Assembly: GCA_017607445.1 (NCBI GenBank)
Contig: JAEVHH010000003.1
Coordinates: forward strand, 4,898,001-4,962,000
DNA from: Histoplasma ohiense
Lineage: Eukaryota; Ascomycota; Eurotiomycetes; Onygenales; Ajellomycetaceae
Length of the DNA stretch: 64,000 nt
Direction of reading: 5' to 3'
A program made the position numbers and the translations under genes. Shown one piece after another: positions 35,036 through 45,447 of this stretch. The notes below the pieces were generated by a model, which searched no databases, was not told the DNA's origin, and saw only the letters and a list, made by a program, of their open reading frames with translations. Every line of letters starts with the position of its first letter. Within the stretch, counting starts at the first letter, position 1.

Positions 35036-36186
35036 ATGTCAGAACCAGCTGTTTCTGTTGCTGGTTTGAAGTCTATGAAGAGTGATATGCTGTCTGTCAT
35101 CAAGAGCATTTGCTTGAGTTGTCTGGAGAGATTGCAGAACCTCTCAGTATACCCTTGCTTTGTGAACAATGAACAGACACACTGTCACATCTGCCATATA
35201 TCAAATAGAAGTTGTGCTGCTGTAAGTTTTCTTAAACTGAAGTTATTATGAGTGCTAACAGGTTATAGATGTCTGAGTGCTTTCATGAAACCAGTCAATC
35301 TTTGATCAATGAATTTCACAAGATGCTGCTCTTCAATGAAGTTTCAGATGAGAGATTTGCCATGTATCAAACTGCTGTTGCAAGGTTTGTACTTGATGTG
35401 CAGGTCTATAAGAATGCAGATGAGGTTCTAGAATTCTACATGAACTCTGATGATCTGTTGTCACAGCAGGGTGTGACATTTGATCATAGCAGCATTTCAG
35501 AAAGTGTGTTTTCACATTCTGCTATTACATCAGTGTCATCCTCACTGAGCCAAGATCTTGGTACATTATTTGAGTTGGCTGATAATGTAGATGAAGATGA
35601 GGAAGTGAACAGTTCTGTTGAAGTGTTAGAAAGAAATGCAGCAGCATATTGCTGTCATTGTATTTGACATTTGACAACATCCCCCCACCATCATTGTGAG
35701 CCTGCTGAGAATTGACACAAAAAATGCAAGCACTGCTCAGTGATGAAGCATGCCTGTGTTTCAGTAAGTTATTATTCAAAACAAATGTTTTTACAGTATA
35801 TAATATTAACTTTCTATTAGATGTCAGTGGATGCTGTTGAATTGGCTCAGATGGTTATCAACACTGCTGAGGATCTAATTGTCACTGATGTGGACACTTC
35901 AAATGTTAATATTTTGCAGAGTGCTGTGACTGCAGCAGTTAGATCTTTTGCTGTGAAGATTTGAGAGATTCAATGAGACAGTTCTTCTGAGACTCTGGCT
36001 GAAACAGTGATTGATGAGATTCTGATGATTACATCACTGATCACAGCTCTCAAGTCATCATTGAAATGTTGTGCTTTGCCAGTTGAGGAAATCTGGGATA
36101 ATAAGCAGGTTTGTCTTGGTGACAATTCCTCAAATGACACTGGCCAAGCTGAGACAGATCTGTTTTTTAATCTCTGAATGGAATAA
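35036..36186 (+). pseudogene. Antisense zinc-cluster gene in chromovirus copy 1
   Basis: Plus-strand gene between pol and the 3' LTR. Proposed exons are 35036-35221, 35269-35763 and 35821-36186. Intron 1 (47 bp) has GTAAGT, GCTAAC and TATAG; intron 2 has GTAAGT and TATTAG. Exon 1 encodes SICLSCLERLQN, then Cys and a CHICHISNRSC end (partly mutated: one Cys is His). Exon 2 is helical/acidic and ends in a second Cys/His patch (CKHCSVMKHAC). Exon 3 begins MSVDAVELAQMV. TGA codons interrupt exons 2 and 3 at places shared by all copies. The gene stops about 35 bp before the convergent pol stop. Function unknown; a DNA- or RNA-binding regulator is a guess. Confidence 0.65.
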
Positions 36187-36220
36187 GTATATTCAGCAGT
36201 CATTGTTGTCTTCTTCATTT

Positions 36221-39200
36221 TCATTTACTAACTGACTTCTGATAGATTTTATTAAACTGTTCCAAGTACTTCTGGCTGTTCATCAAGTTTTCCTCAGATT
36301 CCCAAGAATTGTCTGTGTCTGTACAACCTTTCCATTTGACAAGATATTGTGTTTGACCACAGTACTGATGCTTGTCTAATATAGCTTCAACTTTTCATTT
36401 CTCTTGTGTGTCTATAATTATCAGTTCTGCTTGCGGGATTTGTCTGTCGCGCGCGTGATATGGTTTGAGAAGGGAAACATGGAATACAGGATGAATTTCT
36501 TTATATTGCAGTGTGAGTTTCAGTTTGTACACCTGCGTACTGTGGATATCAATTATTTGAAAGAGATCCAAAAATCGATGATCCAGTTTGAGTGAGGGTC
36601 ACAAGGTGGATATATTTTTTGCACACAGCATTACTCAGTCCCCTATCTTAAAGCTTTTTGATATATGGCACTGATTGTAATACTTTTTCTCAGCTGCTTT
36701 GACAGCTTCCAGACATTCTCAGATCTTGTTCTCCACTTGCTTCATTCATTCCACTTGTTCCATCACTGATTTTGACACACCCATGCTTGGGGGTTCCACA
36801 TCTATGCAAAGTTCAGTTGGTCGGCCGATCATTGCTTCAGATGGTGTCATTTTTATTGATGTGTGGAAGGTGTTGTTATATGCCCATTGCATCAGAGGAA
36901 TCCATTCTATCCAATTATCTTGCTGATAGCTGCAATATGTGTGAAGATAATGTTCAATCACCTGGTTCAATTGTTCTGTCTGGCCGTCGGTTTGCGGGTG
37001 GAATGCCGTCGATAATTTTCATCAGACATGAAGTAGGTAACACAATGTTGACCAAAACTTGCTATTTATTAATGAATCTCAGTCACTAATAATGTTTGCA
37101 GATAGGCCAAAGTTCTTTGCAACTCTCCATACAATAATGTCCATGAGTTCTTCTGCATCTAGCTCTGAAGATGTGGGCACAATTATGGCTCATTTGGTGA
37201 ATAAATCAACAAATACAACAATAGCATTATAGGTTTGACTTCCCTTTTTATTATCTGGCAGGCCTTCAATAAAGTCCATGCTAATTGTATGCCATTTCTT
37301 ATCTGGCACTGGATGTGGTTGTAGCAACCTGTACAGCTTGTGCTGTGGTATCTTGACACATTGACAAACATTGCAAGTTCTCACATATTCTGCAATCTCA
37401 TCGCTCATACCATGCCACAAGTACTTGTGTTTGATTGCTTTGATAGTTTTGTCACATCCAAAATGGCCACCTTGGGGATCATTGTGGTTCATTTTCATTA
37501 TTTCATGTCTTACAGCCTTGTCTTGTGGTATGTAGACTTTATCATCTTTTCTGAGCAGGTCATCTTTATCTACTGCTCAGATTGAATGATTATCTACACT
37601 AGTGTCACTCATCTCTAGTCTTCTGTGAAGTTCAGATGTGTCAGTGTCTCTATTCTGAATCTGCAGTAAGAGTTCAATGATAGATTCAGCTATCTCTTCA
37701 CAATAGACTGTCTCAGACTCAAATATCTTGACAGCTAGAATTTATAGTATCAGAGTCTCTAGGTTTAACTCCATAACATCTGCAATCTCATTCTCATCCA
37801 CAGATGTGTTCTTTATCCTGCAGAGGTTGTTATCATCAATGACTACAGACCTCTTCATTCAACAATTTTTATTAGCTTGCAGATCTTTTCACATCATCTT
37901 GACACATTGATCTAACTTTGTGTTTTCTTTTGTCTTTAGTGACTTAAAGATTCTCTTATGCAGCTTCTCTTGCAGAATAGAGAGCTCTGTCAAGAGAGCT
38001 GTGTGTTTTACAAAATCTGAGTGATGACTTGGTGCATCTGTGGGATTATTTTTCTCAGAATGGTGCTCTATTTCAAAATCAAATGCTGAGAGCATTTCCA
38101 TCCAGTGAATCTGATGCTCATTTAGCTGCTTCATTGTCATGAAGCACTGGAGGTTGGCATGGTCAGATAAAACAGTTATTGAGTGTCTGCTATTATGTAA
38201 GTAGTGGTGTCATTGCCTGAAAGCTTCTACAATCAGCAACATTTCTAGATCATATGTTTGATAATGTCTTTCTGTTTCTGTGAGCTTTCTAGACCAAAAC
38301 ACAATTGAATGCCAGTAATCATCATCCATTAATTGTGATATTACTGTGGTGATTGCAACACCAGATCCGTTCATTTCTATATGGAGTTTTCACTGTGAAT
38401 CAAAGTGGACCAACAACAATGCTTTTGTAAAGCATTCTTTTAACTGCAAAATTGTGTGCTTGCAGTTTTTGTCTAACTGGACAGGTGTGTTATTCTTCCT
38501 TCTTTTCATTTCATAATCTTTTAACAATTCAGTCAGAGGTGCTGTTATTATCAAGAACTTGTATATGAATTGACAATAGAAATTGATGAATTCTAGAAAT
38601 ATCTGCAATTTGTTTATAGTTCACAGTTCTGGCCAATCTAGGATTGTGTTGATGTGGTGTTTCTCAACAGTAATGCTCTGTGTGGTAACCACAAAACCCA
38701 AAAATCCAATTTCTGTTGTGTGGAACATACACTTACTAAGTTTGGCATATAGTCTCCATCGCCTTAACCGTTCCAGCATGTTCTTAACATGGATGACATG
38801 TTCATCAAGTGTGTTTGAATAGATTATGATATTGTCAAGATAAGTCATGCAATATATGTCTAAAAGGTTGCTGAGGGCTTTGTTGATATAAGATTGGAAG
38901 GTTGCAGGGGCATTGGTTAGCTCAAAAGATAAAACTAGATATTCAAAGTGTCCATATCATGTTCAAAATGCTGTTTTTCATTCATCCCCTGCTTGTATGT
39001 GAATTCTATGATACGCGTCTCTAAGATCCAGCTGTGTATATATTTTGGCACCTGCTAACCTATCAAGTATTTCACTTATCAAAGGCAGTGGATATTGATT
39101 CTTGACTGTTATTTCATTCAATTCTTGATAATCCACACAAAGATGCAGGGTTCCATCTTTCTTGGGTGTGAATAATACTGACATGTCTGCTGGGCTCTTG

Positions 39201-40989
39201 GATGGATGTATCCAATTCTTCTCTAACATTTTTTTGATATATTCTCGGAGGACAGAGAGTTCTTGAGGTGATAGATTATATATCAGTTGGTATGGGGGTT
39301 TCTTGCCAGGTTTGAGCTCTATGACATGATCATGAGGTGCATGTTCTGCATCAGATATGTCTTCTTGAAATACATCAAGATAATCTTTATAATCATCTGG
39401 GATATTTGGCTCAGTTGCTGCACTTGCAGCTTGTAATGGTAAGACAGTGAATATAATATTGCCATCATTAATTAGTGTTGTGAATTCTTTAGCAGTATCC
39501 AGGTGCATATGATTAATATTTGATGCTTTTCTATAGGTCCAGCATCTTCGCACCCAGTTGATATCAGAGTTTGCAGCTTCCAATCACAGCATGCTCAAAA
39601 TTATGTCATATCTGCTAATGTTGGCCTCTTTGAAATGGTGGAATCCTTCTTGGAGGACATATTCATCATTGATAATCTTCATTGCAGCTCTTTGTTGTTC
39701 ATATGATTTAATCTTATGATTATTGACTGCTTCCACTACTTTTGGTTTATCTTCTGTCTTCAAGAAATATTTTGATGCTCAGATGTGGGACATGAAGTTC
39801 ACATCTGCATCAGAATTCACTAGCATCCACACCATCAACCATCCCGCTTCTGTCAGCATTCATATATTCATCACCAATAATTGTTTATCTCGCAGCCTAG
39901 TTGTTCATATTCCCAATGCAGCAGCTGCTTCTATGATTGGGATTGCTGGTTTTTTGCTTGTCAAACTTGATTGCACTTTTCAGAGTGTAACATTCAACAA
40001 TCATTTGCAATATGACCCTTCTTATGGCAGTGAGAACACTTCTTCATCCAGTTATATTTATCTTTCTTGATTTGTTCAGTTGAACTCATTTGTTCCTCTC
40101 ATTTCCTCTTGTTCCAACAGTTGCTAGATTTATCAGAATGACACTGATTCTCTACAAATATCACAGATCTTTCTTTGCAAATAGCACACCATCACTCTGA
40201 CATATTTTCCTTGAGAGTCTGTAGAGTTTGAAGCAACTCTTCATAGTTCTGAGGCTTCTGATTTTGATGGTTGAGTTCTGTGTGTAATATCTTCAACATC
40301 TTACTACACAAGTTATCCATTCTTTGTTCTTTGCTATATGAGGGTAAGTAGTATTCCCAGTCTTCAAGATATTTAGAGAAATTGCATATTGATTGCCATT
40401 CTTGTTGCTTTGCATTTTGAAATTTTTGGCTTGCCAATTGGTGCTGGTTCTGTGGATTGTTAATTTGCATTTCTAGGTGTGATAACATATTGTCAAAAGT
40501 CAATGATGTTGCTCCTCCATGTCTCTCATATGATGATACAAAATTCAACCATTTCTGCTTAACATGGGTGTCAAGGTAGAGTTTAGCATCATTTATCTTG
40601 TGTTCTTCCTTTCAATAATACCGGCAGTGGTGTGTAAAGAGAGTCAACATGTGATCTTTATAGTTCTTGAATTCTAACATATTTTTTCCTTGATAATAGT
40701 TCTTAATCTCCAACCTCAGTGATGTTTCATTATCATCATCTGTATCATTTGCAGATTGATTTTGCGGCGGTTCTGTGGTGGTATTCTGGGTTAATTGAGG
40801 CTCAATGAGAGTATCTCCATGAATCTGTGCTTCCAACTTGTTGAGCTGCTGTTGTGCATGCAGAATAGCTAATTGCTGCTCTTGTTCATGAATTTGATCA
40901 TTCAACTGTTGCAAACATGCATTGTGATCATTGGAGGCAGTAGAAGATTCAGATTGGTTTTCAAGGGATCTTGCATGTGTCAAGACCAT
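36221..40989 (-). pseudogene. gag-pol with chromodomain, chromovirus copy 1
   Basis: Gag starts MVLTHARSLENQ at 40989; the zinc knuckle CSHCHKKGHIANDC is near 39998-40040. Protease follows (the VNSDAD site is damaged; copy 2 reads VDSGTD). RT contains LHLCVDYQELNEIT, KIYTQLDLRDAYHRI and YLDN in place of YLDD. Integrase has the HHCC finger (HNDPQGGHFGCDK...CNVCQCVK) and MDFIEGLPDN. A chromodomain (QYLVKWKGCTDTDNSWE) closes pol near 36221-36400. Stops occur at former Arg, Gln and Trp codons, so no functional polyprotein remains. Confidence 0.9.
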
Positions 40990-41094
40990 CTTGTGTGTTT
41001 TAACTAATGTTGCATGTTTTAACTAACATTGCATGCTTTATTGTAGGTGTGCGTAACAATGGACCACTCAAATAAAGTTTAGAGCAATTAGAAT

Positions 41095-41365
41095 TGTAAG
41101 AGATGGTTGTAGGTATAATTATAGAAGTAGTGTGAAGTACACATATAGGATGTTAAGAAGGTAGCAATCTCTATTATTCAAAGCTAATTGCTGATCTCCT
41201 AATATCTACAGATATCAGCAAGCATTATATAGGCGACTACCACGCACTACAGCCGCCTATGGTGCTGTGTGCTATGTCCCTCTTCATTAATTCTGGCGTG
41301 TTCTGTGTTCTTCTATCGCCACATAGCTATTTTCTAATATAGATATCTCCGTTGCGCCTATTACA
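41095..41365 (-). repeat. 5' LTR of chromovirus copy 1
   Basis: 271 bp; TGTAAGAG...CTATTACA on the plus strand. It keeps several CpG (for example CACGCAC, GCCGCC, TATCGCC) that read TG or CA in the left LTR. Confidence 0.95.
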
Positions 41366-41414
41366 GAGCACCTCCACAGACATTACAGCTCTGATTAAAA
41401 AATTCAAAAAATAG
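41366..41414 (+). pseudogene. Helitron-linked zinc-cluster gene, 3' end after chromovirus insertion
   Basis: After the duplicated GAGCA target the frame of 33837-34221 continues as TSTDITALIKKFKK and stops at TAG. This shows that copy 1 of the chromovirus split a previously continuous coding frame. Confidence 0.65.
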
Positions 41415-41620
41415 AGAGTGACATGAATGAGCTGTATGAGTCTGTGAAATGAGCTCAGTGAGACAATCTTGCTTTTTTTCTTTTTTTTAACAGTTAGTGT
41501 CAATTTGAAATGATAGTTTTTTACATATTCAAAGATCTCTATTTTAACATCTGAAGATGGCATTCTGTATTCATAGACAATGAAGAAAAAACAGTAGTAG
41601 CAGAAGAATTAATTGAGAAA

Positions 41621-43448
41621 CTATAGAATCTCTGAATATATCTCATTTAATATATATCTCTCATCATTCTCATCCAGCAGAACAGTCAACTGACTGATAT
41701 CTGTAGTTTGAGAGAGTGCAACATACAGCTGATCATGTGAGAATATGAGATTTCTGAGATCAACATCAACTGTAGAAAGAGACTGTCTCTGAGACTTGTT
41801 GATTATCATTGCAAAGCATGAATGGACCAGAAACTGACAGTGAGTCATGTCAAATGAAATCTCAACAGATCAAGTATGTAGATTGATTCATGGCAATATA
41901 TGAATCAAACTCTTATATATGCTGAATATGATCTTCATCTCAAGTAAACAGATTGTCATCTGCTGAACAATCATTCTTGTGTCATTGCAGAGCCCTTCAG
42001 ACAGCTGAAGATTACACAGAAGCATGACAGAAGTGCCCACTTTCAATCTCAGTATGAACAGTGACAGAGCTGAACAGTTAATGACAGTCAGATATTCATG
42101 AAAGAACTTCTCACAGCTCAGAATCAGATCATCTGTATGAGTCACATCTGCAGTATAGAATGTATGAATATTCTCTGATATGACTGTCATAATCCATTCA
42201 TTAATGCAGAATGCATTCTGATTTAATACAGTAAGAATGATACAGCTTTTGAAGTAATCAGAGCAGATCACTGCAGTTCTAAATTCAGCTGTAGAAAACA
42301 CCCTCTCACATAGTGCACTGATATCAGCAGCTCAATGAATATAGAGTGAAAGATCAATACAGTCAATGCAGTCTGAATTATATAACATTTGATCAAGTCA
42401 ATTCACAAATGTCATATTATCATTATCAACAGCCAGTCTCATATTCCTTGTCAAGCACAGTACAGTTAACTGCCATCATATATGTGAATGCTGCAGACAA
42501 GCTGCAACAACTACAGCACAGCTGTCACACAGCACAACAGACAGAGTCTGTGCAAAATCATCATCAAATATAACAGAGATATCATCAAAAAGCTCATCTG
42601 ATGAATGTAAATCTTGAAGAAGACAGTCAACAACCTTCATACAATAGTGATGCTGCATGAGGGCTTCATTTCAAATAATCAAATCTACAGCCTGCAGCAG
42701 ACAGTCTAGTTCACTCTGAATGATAATCTTAAACACAGAATCTGCATCTAATTCAATTGAAATGACAAAATATGAGTGAGCTGTTCTGCTATGTGGTAAA
42801 AGAACAGCTGCAATGTCAGAAGAAGCCACACAAAGAACAGTCTTCTCATCTATATATAGATGACTATAAAGAGCTCTGTAAAGAAATGTTTTGTCAGTGT
42901 CATCTGAACTCTGTATAAAATAGTGAGACAGCTGTAATTCTATTGCAGTCAGAATTGAATCATATGCATAGCATTGATCATCATTCAACTGCATCTGCAG
43001 AGTGTTCACAGTGATGATTTCCTCTATAAGATCATAGTTCTGCTTTTCAAAAAGTAGTCAATTTTCAATAAGATTATCTCATACAGAGCTGCATGTAGAC
43101 AGATTGAAATCTTCAAGTATTCTGTCAAACTCATACAGAAGCTGCTGAATAAGAAACAGATCATAGTCATAATATGAATGTTCTGCAGAAGCATTGCTCA
43201 TACAGTTCAGATTCATCTGATACAGTCAATGTGAAAGATTATCACAGAGAATATAGCAGAAATGTGCTCAGAGAGCAGATGAATCTACAACATTCTCATG
43301 AATCAATGCAGTGATGAATACTGATCACATGCAGTGAGCAGTTGTAAATACAACAGCAGATTCAAATGTAATGATCCATTCATTATCATCATACAGAAGA
43401 TCAAGCATCTGATATACTGTATGAAATGTAGAGTGACAAACACCATTC
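41621..43448 (-). pseudogene. Helitron helicase (PIF1-like), C-terminal part
   Basis: Superfamily 1 helicase half of the Helitron protein. Motifs in order on the minus strand: LNDDQCYAYDSIL (Q-motif region), a damaged Walker A ending DKTFLYRAL (near 42855-42900), VASSDIAAVLLPHSRTAHS (near 42775-42840), a central part with the SALSLFILRLKVGTSVMLLCNL stretch, and the C-terminal FAMIINKSQRQSL...DLRNLIFSHDQLYVALSQTT. Several Walker A glycines are replaced (SSDDTDKT against GPGGTGKT), and stops interrupt the frame, so it is inactive. It continues upstream at 50593. Confidence 0.85.
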
Positions 43449-43719
43449 TGTAAGAGATGGTTGTAGGTATAATTATGGGAGTAGTGTGAAGTACGCACAT
43501 AGAATGTTAAGAAGGTAGCAATCTCTATTATTCAAAGCTAATCGCTGATCTCCTAATATCTATGGATATCAGTGAGCATTATATAGGCGACTACCACACA
43601 CTACAGCTGTCTATGGTGCTGTGTGCTATGTCCCTCTTCATTAATTCTGGTGTGTTCTGTGTTCTTCTATCGCCACATAGCTATTTCCTAATATAGATAT
43701 CTCTGTTGCATCTATTACA
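43449..43719 (-). repeat. 3' LTR of chromovirus copy 2
   Basis: 271 bp; differs from the 5' LTR mainly by C/T and G/A changes. Confidence 0.95.
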
Positions 43720-44009
43720 ATTATCTCTCTTCTTCAAAGGCCTGGTCCTCAGGGTTTCTTAATGTGATGTGTGAAGTTTGTAATATGTGCTGTGTGGTTG
43801 ATATTGTATGAAATTCGCAGGATTGGGCTGGATTAATTGTCGGGGTTAATTCCAAAGTGTTGCTGTTTTGGAAGAATGTTTTTCCATCTCCAATGTCATT
43901 GCAGTCCAATCATGATTTAGGCACAACTTCTGAACCCCTTTTCTTTGATTTCTACACCAAAAATCACACTCCATTGAAAATCATCACCACCATCACCACC
44001 AACAATTTT

Positions 44010-44020
44010 CTATTTAAAAA
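44010..44020 (+). promoter_or_regulatory. TATA-like element for the antisense gene, copy 2
   Basis: CTATTTAAAAA preceded by CACCACCATCACCACC, at the same distance from the ATG (44263) as in copy 1. Confidence 0.4.
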
Positions 44021-44262
44021 GAATACATCAATTTATCAAATAAAGTACACTGTATCTTCCTATGCAATTTTTATTGTGAAATTTGAAGTTTTGGTTGTGT
44101 GGTTGCATTTTTCATTTTGAATTGAATTTTGTGTTGTTGCAATCTCTTTGACCAACATTGCAATATTGGTTTCAATCTTCAACATCTGTTTTTCTTTCTT
44201 GTTGCTTTTGCTTTTCCTCCTCCTTTGAATAAGGCCTTGATACTAATTAAAGTTATGATAGA

Positions 44263-45413
44263 ATGTCAGAACCAGCTGTTTCTGTTGCTGGTTCGGAGCC
44301 CATGGAGGGTGATATGCTGTCTGTCATTGAGAGCATTTGCTTGGGTTGTCTGGAGAGGTTGCAGAACCCCTCAGTATACTCTTGCTTTGTGAACAATGAA
44401 TGAACATGCTGTCACATCTGTCATATATCAAATAGGAGTTGTGCTGCTGTAAGTTTTCTTAAACTGAAGTTGTTATGAGTGCTAACAGGTTATAGATGTC
44501 TGAGCACTTTTACAAAATCAGTCAATCTTTGATCAATGAATTTCATGAGATGCTGCTCTTCAATGAAGTTTCAGATGAGAGATTTGCCATGTATCAAACT
44601 GCTGTTGTGAGGTTTGTACTTGACATGCAGGTCTACAAGAACACAGATGGGGTTCTAGAATTCTATGTGAACTCTGATGATCTGTTATCACAGCAGGGTG
44701 TGGCATTTGATCATAGCAGCATTTCAGAAAGTGTGTTTTTGTGTTCTGCTATTACATCAGTGTCATCCTCACTGGGCCAAGATCTTGGTATGTTATTTGA
44801 GTTGGCTGATAATGTAGGCGAAGATGAGAAAGCAGACAGTTTCATTGAAGTGTTAGAAAGGAATACAGCAGCATATTGCTGTCATTGTATTTGACATTTG
44901 ACAACATCCCCCCACCATCATTGCAAGTCTGCTGAGAGTTGATGCAAAAAATGCAAGCACTGCTCAGTGATGAAGCATGCCTGTGTTCCAGTAAGTTATT
45001 ATTCAAAACAAATGTTTTTATGGTATATAATATTAACTTTCTATTAGGTGTCAGTGGATGCTGTTGAATTGGCTCAGACAGTTATCAACACTGCTGAGAA
45101 TCTAATTGTTGCTGATGTGGACACTTTGAATGTTAATGTTTTGCAGGGTGCTGTGACTGTGGTGGTTAGATCTTTTGCTGTGAAGATTTGGGAGATTCAA
45201 TGAGATGGTTCTTCTGAGACTCTGACTGAAACAATGATTGGTGAGATTCCAGTGGTTACATCACTGGTTGCAGCTCTCAAGTCATCATTGAAATGTTGTG
45301 CTTTGCCAGTTGAGGAAATCTGGGATAATAAGCAGGTTTGCCTTGGTGACAATTTCTCAAATGACACTGGCCAAGCTGAGGCAGATCTGTTTTTTAATCC
45401 CTGGGTGGAATAA
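44263..45413 (+). pseudogene. Antisense zinc-cluster gene in chromovirus copy 2
   Basis: Exons 44263-44448, 44496-44990 and 45048-45413 have the same lengths as in copy 1, and all splice sites are kept. Exon 1: MLSVIESICLGCLERLQNP, then a Cys, a TGA at a former Arg or Trp codon, and TCCHICHISNRSC. Exon 2 starts MSECFHE-like (MSEHFYKISQSLINEF) and ends CKKCKHCSVMKHACVP. Exon 3 ends DLFFNPWVE and TAA, 34 bp short of the pol stop. Confidence 0.65.
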
Positions 45414-45447
45414 GTATATTCAGCAGTCATTGTTGTCTTCTTCATTT

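Larger units (their letters stand above)
34222..41365 (-). mobile_element. Ty3/gypsy chromovirus, copy 1
   Basis: Complete 7144-bp LTR retrotransposon on the minus strand. The LTRs are 271 bp, begin TG and end CA, and differ by transitions. It is flanked by a perfect 5-bp duplication GAGCA (34217-34221 and 41366-41370). Internal order on the minus strand: gag with CCHC knuckle, protease, reverse transcriptase, RNase H, integrase, chromodomain. An antisense gene lies between pol and the 3' LTR. It is inserted in the Helitron-linked zinc-cluster gene. Confidence 0.95.
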
